This document shows positions 1 through 14,101 of a stretch of DNA of 64,000 nucleotides, piece after piece. This stretch comes from Fratercula arctica (lineage: Eukaryota > Chordata > Aves > Charadriiformes > Alcidae): NCBI GenBank assembly GCA_947846985.1, contig CANTUZ010000002.1, positions 127,186,889-127,250,888 of the forward strand, read 5' to 3'. How positions within the stretch are numbered: the first letter of the stretch is position 1; every line of letters starts with the position of its first letter. Made by a program: the position numbers and the translations under genes. The notes below the pieces were generated by a model that saw only the letters and a list, made by a program, of their open reading frames with translations, ran no database searches and was not told the DNA's origin.

Positions 1-960
1 CCTGAATTGTAAACAGAAACTGTCCACGAAAGAAGCAACTTTTGACTTTAGGAAGTAGAGTGACTGTTAGAAAGAGATTTCAGGTAAAAAACATATGCTT
101 CTCTTCCAGTTCTCAGCTGCACAGTAAATATTTGACACACAGTTTAATTCCTCAGCTTTCCTTGTGAAAATAGGGAAGCGGAGTGGTGGAGATGCAGCAA
201 CAGTATTAGAGAGGGAGGAAGGGATGTGGGGAGAGAACAAAAAGGCGCTAAGAGGAGTCTGTCTGCAGTGACATCCACTGACTCAGCACATTGTAATGCA
301 CGTGACCATGAAAAACCTCTGAACATCAGATCTTCACGTCCTTGAAATGGCCATGGTTATGGCCAGGGAGAGAGTGGTAGGATTGGTATAAGATCTCCAG
401 TAGAAACCTGAGAAATCAATCAAATGTTGCTTTTGAAACTGTTATCACCAAAACCTCACAGAAAAATATTCCTCCTAGTTTATAATTGCGTGACTTCTTT
501 TTAGTAGTAGTCAGTAAAATGTGTATATTGCAATTGTCCTGGAGAGAACAGGGAATTCCCTTTCCCTTAAATATAATTCTCCTCACTGTTGTAATGTAAC
601 TAAATGAGAGTACTTAGTGCCTCCAAAAAAGCCCAACCACAATACAAAGGTTTAATCAATACACTTAATTTAACTCCATAATGATGAGCTGACCCTCTTC
701 AGGGCCTAATTTTCTGTTGTCTACAGATAGTAGAACCCAATTTTTTGTTGGTACAACTGTTTACATACGATGAGACAAAAATTTGTATGTACAAATTGGT
801 TAATTAGAAATCCATTAAAGAAATATAAATTGTAAGAGTAAGTAAAATGAAAGCAACACTCTTCGCTTGAGTAGAATCTTGCACCCATAATTTCAATGTA
901 CTTTTTAAAAGGCAGGTAATTACTACTACATATCGTTCTCCCTCTTCTTCTCCATCTCTC
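1..960. other. Unique non-coding DNA, no gene seen
   Basis: AT-rich single-copy-looking sequence. All six frames are broken by frequent stops and the only listed frame here (minus strand 144-326) has no recognisable domain. I see no repeat signature, splice-flanked exon or RNA gene. Confidence 0.6.
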
Positions 961-981
961 TTTTTTTTTTTTTTTTTTTTT
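961..981. repeat. Poly-T homopolymer (T21)
   Basis: An uninterrupted run of 21 T follows a pyrimidine-rich CTTCTTCTCC-type leader. Read on the minus strand it is a poly-A tract, so it could be the tail of an old retroposed sequence, but nothing recognisable precedes it. It will be length-polymorphic and error-prone in sequencing. Confidence 0.95.
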
Positions 982-1647
982 ATTTTTAAGGAACCAGGTA
1001 TAGGAAAGATTTCTGCAGATGTGCTCGCAGTCTGAGATATTCCACAGGACCTTCCAATTTAGTAGACTACTTCTGCAAATAGCTTTTACTCAAGATGTAG
1101 GAAGCATCAGAAAGACATACCAAGATAGTTCTCTCTTTATTATTTATTCAAAAGCTAACAGTGATTTGTAGCAGAAATGTGCTCCTTACTCTCAGTTCCA
1201 ACCAGTCCAAACTATACATGAAAGCTTATATCTGTCTGATAATTTGACACATAGAAATACAACATTTTATTGAATCCATCTGAAATTGTGTCTTAAATTC
1301 CCACTCTCATTGAACAGGAAGATAAATGGCTCCTTGGGAAAAAAAATTTCAATGATGAAGAATTCAAACAGATTTACTGTAGGTTCTGTGGCATGAATAA
1401 GTATATAAGGATTTTGTGAGTAACTGTGTTTCCTCTGCATCAGTCTTTTCTTGTCGCGAACTATGAAAGTGAGAAATAGTGGAAGGGAAATTAACAAGTT
1501 CCCCCCCTTCTCCAAATGTGGAAATTCATCACATATTTTGCAAGATGAGACAAGTGCAGAAACAGTTGAGGATGAGTCAGCACTGCACCCATCCAAGAGT
1601 GGAGGCCAGCCATGTACAGCCTGGAGAACAGATCTTAGCCGTGCGCA
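982..1647. other. Non-coding stretch upstream of CR1, with long antisense open frame
   Basis: No recognised gene. The longest open frame of the window (minus strand 1267-1929, 220 codons) covers much of this stretch and runs on through the antisense of the CR1 at 1648-1900. It opens with a TTG codon rather than ATG and shows no family motif. I treat it as non-coding. Confidence 0.5.
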
Positions 1648-1900
1648 GAGACAGCACACGGGCAACAGACACAAGTTGCAACAAGGGAAGTTGCAATGAG
1701 ATACCAGGAAACAAACATTCACTGTGAAGGAGGTCAAACACTGGAACAAGTTATCCAGAGATATTGTGGAATCTCTGCCCTTGGAGATACTCAGACTTGC
1801 CCGGACAAGGTACCGGATGCAAATAGCTTTGCGTTGAGCAGGGGTTTGGACCAGATGGATGGCCTTTTGAGTTAATTTCCTTCCTAAATTGCTTTGTGCC
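1648..1900 (+). mobile_element. CR1 LINE, 3'-end fragment, degraded
   Basis: The block from 'cactgtgaaggaggtcaaac' (about 1720) through the ttggagata segment (about 1782) to 'ggtttggaccagatgg' (about 1842) follows the order of the CR1 3' untranslated region: the GTCAAACACTGG block, a CCAGAG block, a CTTGGAGATA block and the GGACTAGATG-type block. It is in sense orientation. Many substitutions and the lack of a clear terminal ATTCTRTG octamer repeat mark an old copy. The 5' edge is approximate, since similarity fades before 1650. It is only a 3' fragment, as is usual for CR1, so no reverse transcriptase is encoded here. Confidence 0.85.
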
Positions 1901-1967
1901 TTTTGTGGGTCTGCAGAGCTACCTTGCAAGTTGCTGGAAAGAGGAAAGATTTACACCCACACTTTAC

Positions 1968-1995
1968 AATAAAGTTTATTTAAAAAAAAAAAAAA
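1968..1995 (+). other. AATAAA hexamer followed by A14, possible retroposed 3' end
   Basis: AATAAA at 1968-1973 is followed eight bases later by 14 consecutive A (1982-1995). That order is what a retroposed polyadenylated transcript leaves behind. The upstream 60 bases match nothing I know and the preceding CR1 does not normally end in poly-A, so the source is unknown. Chance is a real alternative in AT-rich DNA. Confidence 0.3.
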
Positions 1996-2539
1996 TCAGT
2001 AACCACCTCTTCCTTGAGTCACTGTGAAACAAATTAAAATGGTGCTTGTAATGGAGCAATTTGCCTATAACCTGTGGTCATGTCCACAAAGTTTATTGTA
2101 GTTAGGAGGAAGATGAAGCCAAATTACTCACTGCTAATGTTTGAAATAAAAAAGAGGACTGAATACAAAGCAAGCAAAAAATACAAACCCTGCTCTTTTC
2201 CAGAGAGGGAGATCTATCACGCTCTGGACACACAGCTCCATAGTGAGACTACGATGAGAACACACGTGTCATGATGAACACCTCTGGGATTCATTTTTTT
2301 ATGAGACTGGCACCTGATCACAGATAATGGCTTTCATGGCTAATGATAATTTCCCCAAATGGGCTGCTTTTACCTTCTTTTTTCTCTTCCTATTTTCCCT
2401 TAGGGAAATTCTGCTCATCAGCAAACAAATGTGAAAAATAGATGGACTGATACATGACTGCACAGGTGCTCTCTTTTGCTTTCGTCAATAAACATTTAAC
2501 AAACTTTAACACCTTAATATACCTTTAAAATGCAAAATA
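1996..2539. other. Unique non-coding DNA
   Basis: AT-rich sequence with no repeat signature and only short open frames, such as 66 codons at 2074-2274 with no recognisable motif. Nothing further is seen. Confidence 0.55.
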
Positions 2540-2860
2540 ACTATTTATGTTATAGGCAGTTGTTTTACCTGAGCCAAATGATAACTAATTGTTCCTCCTG
2601 GGATTGTTTCGAGCATACACCTTATCCTGAAACACGCTTGCCTTGTTTGCAGTCTGGTTCCTTTGTCTCATAGTGTGCTAATGATCAGCATGGACGGGGC
2701 TATTTGCCTGGAGGCTGTTGAATGTCATGTAAGAGCTTTGGTCTTCTCCCTTTGGTTTGGATCTTCCTTGGCTTAAGCTACGTTACAGCTGAACACAAAG
2801 GAATATTTTCTTTTTAGTATCGCAGCCTGGCAGCCTTATTCACATTGAATGCTTATTTGC
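2540..2860. promoter_or_regulatory. Candidate conserved non-coding element
   Basis: Texture differs from the flanks: no homopolymers, balanced composition, and dense transcription-factor-like words (several TAAT/ATTA cores, CTTTGT Sox-like sites near 2668, AATGATCAGC near 2690). It resembles developmental enhancers deeply conserved among vertebrates. The call is an impression only, since conservation cannot be measured from one sequence. Confidence 0.25.
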
Positions 2861-5800
2861 TCTCAGAGTAAACTCCTAAAATGTAGAAACTCCTAGTTTG
2901 TTCTGCAGACGTTGATTTGCACAGGACAAGGTGCGAGGTTAGAGCTTGAGGTGGGACATCTGGCAAGCAAGTGTGGCACAGAACAGCGCTCTAAGAAATC
3001 ACTTACAGTGAAATTATTTGTGATTTGCTATATGCACAGAGGTCTTCCTGCATAAAAACTTCAAGACTGGCCTCACCAGGTACCTGAGGAAACGGTTAAA
3101 GCACTGAGATTTGAAGAATCTGGGAAAGATTAATTACGTTTCTAGCCCAAAAGAATAAAGAAATCTGGCAATGCCACAGCAAAGCAACATCAGAGACATA
3201 TACTAGGAATCAAAATCCAAGATTGTTTGGATGTTCAGTGTAAAATAAGGTATTCTTATGAAAGTAACAAATCTACAGCATGTGCCTGTCAGTATCTTCA
3301 GTTCAACATGCAAATTCATACTGCAATACCCTTTTCCATTTAAATATAATCAGTTCTTACACTTCATTACTGAATTTATCTTTTATGCATAATAGCCAGG
3401 AATTACCTGAGAAGACGTCACAATACTGATACATCCCACTAAGTTCCAGATCAGAAAGTATTTACCAGGAGTTGGATTAATCTCATCTGAGCATTATCCA
3501 TGTCTAAGTAGTCACTCTAGTAGTTGGAGAGAATCCAGCTTTTCCAGGGCATGTTTCATCCAGTCTCTAGGACAAGTCCTTTAGAATGAGATGAGCCCCA
3601 CTAAAGTATGACTTATCCAATCTGTTTCTCTTAGGATAGGAGGTTCCCCCTCCTGGAGTCATCTAGATCTCTTCAATGGCTTCAGAGAAAGTCTACACCA
3701 CTATTTGAGATTAAATGCTTGACTTTCAGGTGACTAAAGTACTTGCATATGTTAATAAATATCCATCAAATACTATTCCAAGAAAATTGTCATCCTAACA
3801 GTTTTAGCAAATCCAAGTTCTGTTTCCAGAGCAAAACTCAGTATAACCTTAACATGGAGTTATTAGCATAAAAAATGTGTTACAACTGAGTAAAGTAACA
3901 TAAAGAGGGAAATAATTTAAATTTTGCCAGGAATCATATCCAGGTTTTGCATTACTCTCTCAGTCCCCTAATGCATGGGGACCTCTCCAATACATCTCCT
4001 GTCCCAGTTGCCACCTACTGCAATGGCTGGCAGGCAGCAATGGCTCCATATGGCCTTTTCATTCCTTATTGTCATTTCTGGCATGTGTCACACTAATTTT
4101 TGGCCCACCAGAAAGGTGTGGCTGTGCTGATGTACAGCAGTAGGGCAGGAAGAACTCACTTTTGTGCATGTTGGAAAAGGCCCTGCGTTCTGCTCACAGT
4201 CACACTGGGCATCTGTGATTGAGCAGGCTTTGTCAAAAGCTTTGGATCCACTTGCTCCAGTGTCCCATTCACTGCCTTAAAAAGATAAAAGTAAATTATT
4301 AGCAGTAGCAGTTCTACTATATTCTATATTCATCCCCATAATAGCCAGTATTCAAATTATTACCCAGGTTTTGAAAATTGCTCAAAAGACTTAACTTTTT
4401 TTTGTTTAGTTGGCTGACATATTTAGGTTGACTAAGAATAACTTTTAGCGTTTAGTAGAATAAAACTTATTTTTATGGGGCATGGGAAAAATTGATCCTA
4501 GGCATCAACAAACAAAGGAATGTACAGAGAATAACCATGCACACAGCAAATTCTCAATCTGCAGTTGGCCTAGCACTAGTGAACTACTGCTGAGAAGTCA
4601 AGGTCATTTCCAGTGTGTTAATCTCAAAGCATCAGGACAGGATCATGCTTTTAGCCTGGTAAATATGGAAAATCCACATAGCTGCATGGGTAATTAAAAC
4701 ATTGGGTGCCCCACTAGTCATTCCTAACTCAGATATCAGCAAGAAACTCACTAATCATAAGTCAGGGATGAGTCTGTGCATGTGCTGTACATGTGGCTTT
4801 CTGCATATGTCTGCACATCATTTCACAGGCAACTATTTCACACTACACCAGCTTGGTGAGTAGCTGTTGTTCACACCCACCAAGAAATAAGTACATGTGA
4901 GAATAATACCTTTACAACTTTGAAATGTCCTTAGACAGACTTTTAATCTCCAGGCCATCAACCTGCTGTGAACTCTCCTCCTGACTTTTCACACTTACAG
5001 AGAACGGGAGTCAAGCAACACACCATAAGGCAATATGAAAAGACAGAAAAATTCTGGGAAGTGCAAAATTAAGTGCAAACAAAAATATGTCATCTTTTAA
5101 AAATACGTGGCTGTTTCATCATATACGTAAGCATAAGCATGCATACACTGATATAAATTGGATCAGTAAATTAGATTGCAATGCTCAAAATGCAAGCTGA
5201 TTCTGATGCATTCTAACAATAGTCTTCAGTTCCATCTCCTTGGTGTCTTCTCCATATGTCATGGCTGGCACAAAAACACCAGTAGTTAAAACACCTGTGT
5301 TTTCACAGATTTCCTACTAACATTAAGTTTAACCTCTGAAGGCCTTTTCATTCAGTCTGCTGCTATTATTTGTATATTGAATGTAATATATATCTCACTT
5401 TTAGCAAGGATATAGCACAACAAAGTCCTTGACCTCAGGATCTTTCAGCTGAAGGCCTTGATATGGTGCTAGTACAAACCTTGATATCAACACCAATTGA
5501 TCATTTTTAGAGACAAAAAGAAAACGAGAAAAACAAGGGCAACACCTACTTACCGGCATCCTTTTAAAGAGGGAAGGTACAAAAAAGATGGGCAGATCAT
5601 GCTGAGCAGGAGATTTAGTATCTTCAGTATCTTATGAAAGCAAACCATAACATTTACAAATCTTGTGTCTTGATTTATCTTTTTCTGGTATTGTTGTTTA
5701 CTTGGTGAGGAAATTGTCTACCAGTCTATGATATGGAGAAGCGATGACTGGCAGGTAAAAAGCAACAATATGTGATGGATTTGAAAAAAGAGTGGCTTGA

Positions 5801-8800
5801 TGGTCAGCACAGAGGAGGCAGAAGGTTGTTTCAAGGACAAGGAAAAACTCACAGAAAGGATGATGGGAGAAGTGCATGGGTGGAGAAATGAAGTAGAAAG
5901 CACATTAGTAATAGTAAACCATGAATAGAAAGAGAGAGCAGAATCCAACAATTTGGACATGAAGAATCCTAGTTTTGTAAAAGACAAGGATTTCAAATGA
6001 AAACGGAGAAACCTGAAGTCAGCATTAGTGTTTTATGGCCTTTGGAAAACTGGAAGAAGAGGAAAGGGAGATGGGGAGCAGAATATTGTGTACATCAAAC
6101 AAAACTGACCACAGCATCAAGAGGAGAAAAAATCTGAGGCAATTGAAGTATTTTGGGAGAGAATTACTGAAAAATTCAATTGAAGATTTAGGTAACTAAG
6201 AAAGCAGATTTAATTTCAAGAAAATAATTTGTGGGAGGTTGTTGGGTGTACGTGACCATGTCAGGTTAGCTTAAAAACTAAATTTCTCTCTGTGAAGACT
6301 GAGTTTTACAAACCTTCCTTTCTTATTCTTACGGGAGGGAGTGTTCTCTGTTCCTTAGTTTGCTACAAAGGAATTAAGTAGACCCTTGATCCTTAATAGC
6401 ACTGGGATTCACAAAACCTGAGGGGAAATTTCATTCCCTTCAACAAGTTAACATCAGTTTTACAGATGAATGTTTCACTTTTTTGAGTTTGCTTACACAA
6501 GACAGCAGAGAGTTGAAAATGTGATTACCAACCAAGGTCAACCAGGTAGGATTTTGTTTTTCTGGACACTACTAAAACCTCCAAATTCTTCAGATTCCTC
6601 ATTTTCTTTTCCCCTAAAACTGCATCATAACACAAGCTGCATCCTGAGCAAGCACGTCTCCCTAGATGTAGCAGATGTATATTACTTTCTAAGCGACTCG
6701 GTTTACCCAGCCTTCTGTCTAGAATGGATACCTCCTTCCTTCTCACTGTTGTCAGTTGAACCCTCCTTGTCTGGATACCGGAGGAAGTGAACAGAACAAC
6801 TCCGCACTCAGTGCACAGATGGGGCAGCCCATCCAATTTAATTTGTCAAAATGGCAGTTTGTTCTTACTGGACCTTGGACATTTACAAAGAATGCCGCTT
6901 GGTAGGACAGTTTTAGTTTATTTTAAACAATTCCCAGAAATTTCATTCTACAATTGCCTGAAACAAAATGTCACCTCTGCGTAAAGAACGATTAAGACAG
7001 GCAACACTGAACTTCACAAACAGGCTGTCTGACAATCTTGCTCCGTCAATACATGCTAGAGAATCATCATCCAAACAAACCAGACAAGCTGTCTCTTTTG
7101 ACATCTGCTCCTGTTTCAGTATATGAATTATCCTCTTGGGTTATCCCATTTTCAGCTGCTTCAGCACGGATGCCATCTCATAATTTACCTATCCCAACAA
7201 TTTATCCATCTTTTTGACTGTATGCATAAGTAAAGGAATAAATACCATAAAAAGAATAGCCAGAGAAACGCCATAGGTGTTTTATAAAGAGTTTTAAGCA
7301 ATCAGTACTAATAGTTTATGAGTATGTGAAGCTGTAAGATTATTCTGTTTATTATCATTGCATTAGTAATGACACACACGCACACACCCTTTTGACATCT
7401 TTCTGTAAATTAAATAGTAAGGATCTTGAGCAAGGAGAGCATGTCTATATCCTTTTGAACTGTTCCAGGGAATGGAATTTCAATCTCACTGTAGCTTTTA
7501 GGTTCTATCATATTATGGATAGTAATAATTATCTTCTGTCACATCCTGCTCCAATGCTTGCTGAGCCTTTTAAAGGGTCATTCAGATATTCTGTGTGCAT
7601 CTGAGTACCATGATAAGCTTATGTGGCCTCTTAAAGAAAGTAAGGCATTTCTTCTTCATGACCATCATCATATAGCAACTGGGAAAGTACTGTGATTCAC
7701 ATAAGATGGGCTATTAGATGAAGGGAAAGTCTTCAATGTCTTTAATAAAGTGATTGATAGACTTTCACCATGAAACAGAAACACAGAGCTGGATAAGAAT
7801 ATCTTGACTAAGACAAGCAGAGAATCTGATATTTGCAGACAGCTCAGCCAAATCAATCATAATAAGATTGAGAGGAACAGAAAGATTACACACAAAATTA
7901 TACAGGCAACACTTTTGCATACTAAGAAGTAACATTTCATGGAAGTAGAGTGATAGCTTTTCTTAAGGCATGAGTTGGCTCAGAAGGTCGGAGTATCTGT
8001 GCATGATACAGATGAAAAAAGTTTAGAGATTCCTTTAAATTATCATCCAAACAAATGTACTATGCACGAAGTGATAGCATTTTCTCCCTTACCTGAACAA
8101 CGAACCAAGATCATTGGTGCAGAGCAGGGTGGGTTCTGCAGGGCTAGTTAGCTCAATGATGGGCATTAGCTGCTTTCTACATTCACAAAGTACCAAACCT
8201 AAGCTAAAGGAACAGAGGAGGCACCTGAAAGAGCCAGACCAGGTCTGGAGGCTGAAGTATACCTGTGTTGTGTCCAACACAGTGTATCTGTTGACAGTGT
8301 CCAAAATTAAAAGCTTGCATTTTCAGCACAATACAATATGCCTCACAAAAGGCACTGAGATGTCAATTATCTCTAGTAACTGGATGACATAGCAAGCAGG
8401 GCCATTAATAAAAGGTACTTTTTGCACCTTTTAAAAAAGGTCCTTGGCCATTTTTCAGATATTTCTAAATATGAATTTAATAAACAAAGGTAGTGGATTG
8501 GTGAATTTCAACTTCAGCATAAATTAATATTTTGCAAGACAAAAATCCCTTTCTAGGGCTTAAAGACTCATTTGCAGGAATGCACAGCATTGTTCCCTAA
8601 TGTTCATTGCTGGAGTTACTGTCAAAACTTGTGAGGTTCCCACAGTTCCTGAGTGTTGTGGTACAATTGCAAGCAGCAGTCCTCATCAATAGCTCTGCCA
8701 AGAGAGCAATGCAGCTGGAATGTCTTATCAACAGTGCTTCTCACTATTCAGCAAAAAAAATTCTCTTCACATTTAATGTCACTCAGACGGCTGACTGATA

Positions 8801-11800
8801 TGTTGCTCTCATTTTTCACTATAATGTCCACTCAGTTTGCTTATTCTATAGGACACTAAAGTTTGGGAAACACTGACAGCTGCAAAAATTCTCCTTTGTG
8901 CTTTTCAGGATACAAAATTAGTCTTCTTTCTTATCCTTGAAGTAGCTCTGCAGGAGCTAGGGTACCAGCACCACAACTGGTTTTGGCCACCAACCACTGA
9001 AATGAGGTGAAGCTTCCACAGCTGGATTAATAATGGAGAGTTCAGCAGATGCTTTGTAAAAACAATCCAATGAGTACCAATATTGGTCTATTTCTTTCAA
9101 CTGTCTTTACAATGACATAACATCTATGTAGCAAAATGACTTTAATTTATGTACACTTTACTCTCACAGTCTTCACAGACTTGGAGGTGAAATTTAAGTT
9201 GCCACAAATGTTTCTCCTTTAGTATCTGTAAGTTGCAGCAAATGTAATTAATTCAGCAGCAAAAATTTCAACTGCCTGCAAGGTAGCAGTGATGGAGAGG
9301 TAAGAACAGCAAATATATTCAATGCAGTCATTGAAACTTTAGGTTTCTGTGATGAGACTTTTTAATTTATAGCAACATTTTGTTTTAGGATATTATTACT
9401 CTGATTGGAACTATCAAAGAATTCCTTTATTAAATAGTCAGTAATACTCACAGATTTTAAATATAACCAATGACAAGTTGGATGGTGGTGAAGAAGTCAA
9501 ATGCTAAAGTTGAATAAATAATTGTTTAAAATACTGTCTCTTTCCCAGGAAAGAAATGCATGTTTGTAACCTTTATTTTACTACTTTTAACATTTTCCGT
9601 CCTCTCAACACATTTCAACTTCAAAATCCAAGACCTACCATTGTCTAGAGCTCATCTTCCAACCACTGAGAAGAAGAAAGAGAACATTAAGCCTGAAAAG
9701 TGGAGCAGAGCTGGCAGGCAATATGGTCTCACGTGACTCCCCAAGCCCCAGTAAGCTCCACAGTACATGAAAGAAAGATTCGGCAGGCTGTGACTGCAGA
9801 ATGCATGAAAGAAAGGGCCCCGAAGAAGATCCTCCAGAAGTCACCAAAGAGTTCAAAAGAAGGATTGTTTAGTAGTATAGTAGAAAATGTTCCTAAGAGT
9901 AACAACAATTCAAGTACACACAAAACCACATTTGCACGGAGGAGTGGACCAAAGTCACAAGCGGACCTGGCTTAGTCCAAAATCAAGGATATGAGTTCAA
10001 GTCCATCTGTATGAGTTGGTATTACCATAAGTTTTGCTGTAGTTCCCAAGATGCACAATCCCTGCAAAGGTCTTGACTGTGTAGTCACTGAGTGTCATGA
10101 TCTTTATCAACAGGAAAGGGTGACAAGGTTTCTGAGATGCAGTAGTAATATAGGTAATCATCTTAATTTTCAATGTTATGGCCCTCCCTATTTAGAATTA
10201 AATTGTTAAAATGTGAAGTGGTGCATTGATTATTTTCTTTTCCAGAAGCTACTTGTGTCTAATTTCTTGGTTTGATTTTTTTCGCCCTCATAGATGTGGA
10301 GATTGGGTCAAACAGAGCAATACAGCAGAGATATCACTAGTATCAAATCAAATTTCCAAAGCAAGCCACCCATAGACAGCAGAATACAATTACCATAGAA
10401 GTGAGGACCGATATACTTGATATACAGAACTTAGGATTTCTTGACAGAGCATTTCCCACCCAAACCCACAGATACGGGCCGGTATGTTTCAGACAGCAAT
10501 AGAGCTCAAATGGGTTCCTATAGGCTCAGTAGTACTACTGTGTAAGATAATGTCTTACTATTCTTTAACATCCCCCATTTATATTGATATGCTCTTCTTC
10601 ATTCTCTTATTACTAGGAGATTCTTATTCTTGCAGTTGCAGAGCAAGACCAATTCATGGAATTAGCCTGGAACAAACCCCACAGATAAAACGCTCCTTTT
10701 ATTTTATTTTTGCTCCTTCTCGACAAGACGGTTAATCAGCTGAGTATTCTTCACACTCTTTTATTATTATTTTTCCCCTGCAAGGACATAATTCCGTCCA
10801 ACACTAAGCACGCTTTACAGCGTGAAATAGGATCACAACCGGAGCTACATGGGATTCAGAGTTACAATGGAAGTACTGAAGCCAAGCATTTGATTTTAGC
10901 CGCCTGTGTTTTAGAAGGAGGGTGACATTGTCAGATGAGGATTCCACGTTAGTGAGAGACAATTCCATTAGATGTACAGACAGTGCATTATTCCAGCACT
11001 GAGCCAGAGCGCAACAAGGAGTCCATTCTGCCCTCACAGGGAGGAGTACAAATAATATGAGCTGCAACGGAGTCATACTGGTGTGCAAACTGGTCTGAGA
11101 TCAGAGTGGAGCCAGACTTCCATCAGCATCTTTGTTCTACTGGTTCACATTAGCACAAAACCTGCAAATGTTGTAATACATAGGAGCTCATTATTTTCTA
11201 GGGTTGCTTGCCTACTGCCATTCCCAAAACTTCTGGACTGCTTTCCTGGTACTCCGTAGATGTCTTTGTTTAGCACTCATTCAATCACATTTTGGAAAAG
11301 GTTATGAAAGTCAACAAGAGTTTTCCCTTTTTTCTTGTGAGCCAGGACATAGATTCTTGTACTGCTATGTGGGTTAAGAGTTTTTACCACTCAGTTGTAA
11401 ATGATGCAGAGCAGTCAGTCTGCATCAAAACTAGCAAAGCAACTCTCTTCCACTGCACGTTTTACAAATTATATCAGTCTCTTTCCAGGAGGCACTGTAT
11501 ATTTACTTATTTCCAGTTGATGGTCTCTTGAAGCCAGTGTATGTGCAGTAGCTCTGGAGCATGTTCTGAACCTGGTGTTAGCCCATGAGTCCAATGGCAA
11601 ACTCTCACAAAACAGAATTCCTCCCTCAGATATTACAATGTGCAGTTGTTGTAAACATTCTATTTGATGAAAGTATTTAAAATTGAAAAACCACAAGGTC
11701 CTTTGCTCCAAAAAGGAAATAGGGAGTACGAACAAATAAATGCACAGAGATACATACAGGCACGTATATTCTGACTTTAATCTTGTTTGAGCAATATAGC

Positions 11801-14101
11801 CAAATACAATGCTGATGTCCTCAGTATAACTCAAAATCCGGACTATAACCTATGATGAATTTCATATTCATTTAATTGCTACTTCCCTTTTATATTACTG
11901 AATACCTCTCTGATTTTTTTCATTCCTCCCAAGATAAATCTCTGTTTAGAGAACTTTATGGTCGGTAATAACTGAAAAAAATGAAAGTTTACTTGTCTAA
12001 ATCCAAAATTATCATTTTTAGCACCTTTTAATATCCTAGTGATTTTTCATCTCTTAAACTGTAAATTTGATATTTTTACGATTTTCATTTGGATGCGAAC
12101 AAAAAACATTATTAATATGAACCTAGAAACATGTTATTACGATGGAAAAGGGTACAGACCAATAGAAGTTGTCATTCCAAAGCCAAAACTCTGCCCTAGG
12201 AAGGTTAATTAGTATATTCTACTGCATGTGACATGTAGTGTTATAATGAAAGTGCCTCAGTACTAGTGGATTAGAGTACTGTACACAGCTCTAGCAAACA
12301 GAATGAATAATTGAAATCCAGTACTTTTATGCTTCACTGAAAAAAAACAATATTTCATGGCACATAAAGTTATTCAGCTTATTTGCATTAAGGTTGAATG
12401 ATCACCACTGACCAAAACAGAAGTAGTGATGGTACCTTGATGTAAGTGGCGAAGAACATTCATAAATATTCTTAGGAAGCAAGATGTACCTGCATTTAAT
12501 CAGTACTTATTAAAATTTTATTCCCTATAGTTATTCAACAGGATCTGTGGTATAAAAACATAATTACAAAAATCAGATTTGAGCTCATTTGACAACAGAA
12601 GGGTTTTATGGTGACCTATCTCCAAATGTTCCTATTTGTAATTAAATGCAGCGATCAGCAGTAAGGATTTTGAAGCTGTTTTAGTAGTTCCGCTATTCTG
12701 CTTAACATGTGGCACCCGTAATAATTAAAATGATACTAACACATGCACAATTTTATGGCCCTTATGGTGCAACCCATTATGCCAAATAAGGGCCTCTGTT
12801 TTCACAGCATACTGCACATGGTCTCATTACACCCACTTTTCTTTTCCTGTCTTCACACTAACAACTGTTAAAGTGAATCAACACACGAAACGTACTATAA
12901 CAGCTTAGTGTTTATGATATGTGTGCTGTTAGTCAGTGAACAGGAAAATCTAAACATTTACTGTTTATGTAAAGAATAGCGTTAGTGTTAGCGAATTGCT
13001 TGGGTCTGCTTACTTTATTATCTAGATCACAAACATAATGACGAGTGTCAATGGTACCTATATTTTCCCTTTGCTTTGCTCTCCTGTGTAGATGTCTGTA
13101 AGAATCAGAAGAACATCGCAGTTGCACTTCTTGAAAAGTTTTCTGTTAAATAGTTTTCCTTCTCTGCATTATAGCAGGAGAAAAATATTTCTGTCATAAA
13201 CTCCCACCATAAAAAAATATTTCCATAAATTTTCTCTTTCTCTTCAACATATTGTACTTGGACCATTTTGGTTTATCCAAGGTGTTAGAAAGTTACACAA
13301 TTTTCCTGTGGCACCTCAGGAAATTCTACAAGAAACTGGGAATTCTAGATTAGTGCTTTTTTATCATGAATAATTTTGCAATTACACAGCTACTCAAAGA
13401 CCTCCTACACTCATTTTACAGTCATCAGTTCGGAATGGCTTTCACTCTCTTGGTCTGGGATCCATTCCAAGGGAAGTCCCATAGGTGGGACACCAATGGA
13501 TTGGACTAAATCTATCCTCTGCATTTCATATTATAGCTTTGTGTGAACATTAGTTGAAAGTTCATATAAAGAGTAACAACCTGTCCTTTCATTTTCCCCC
13601 CTTTTTCCCTGGGGACTGCCACTTAATCCTAACAGTTTCAGGAATTTGCTGTGTTATCAGTGGTAAGGGGAAACTAAAGCCCCTGAATGTGAATGGCAGA
13701 ACAACTCCATTGATTTCAAAGACATAAAGTGAAAATCATCACAAAATTACAGCGATTGGGCTCCAGATATGATGAAAATAGAGAAATCAACCAGAAAATA
13801 CTAGAGTGTGTGGCATATAGGGGCCGCATACACATTAAAGTGCGGCTTAAAAAAAAAAATACATCTGGAACTATGAGATTTCAAACAGCAACAGTAGTGC
13901 CATAATGTAGGAAAATGGAGTAAAAGCCAGCATTGGACTACTTTCACCATTGTCTTCATGCCCACTGGTGAGTGATACTGCACAGAAAACTTGCAGTTTT
14001 GCTCTCTGAAGATTCGGGAGGAGAAGCAGGAAGCAGGGAGCAGGGGAGATGCAAGGGAGAGGACCAAGGCAAAGATTGGCCTATTCTGAAACCGCAATGC
14101 T
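2861..14101. other. Long unique non-coding tract
   Basis: More than 11 kb of AT-rich DNA with no CR1, no long microsatellite and no recognisable coding domain. Open frames reach only 121 codons (minus strand 11469-11834), which is within chance for this composition. A short GC-poor word at 8851-8875 resembles a hAT terminal motif but is too short to call. Low repeat density suggests single-copy intronic or intergenic sequence. Confidence 0.55.

Noticed and set aside
8843..8875. Word ACACTAAAGTTTGGGAAACA resembling a hAT-Charlie (MER5-type) end
   Set aside because: Only about 30 bases match, no second terminus or body is visible, and MER5 elements belong to mammals.
13685..13720. CAACTCCATTGATTTCAAAG word resembling sauropsid repeats
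   Set aside because: A single short word without flanking repeat context.
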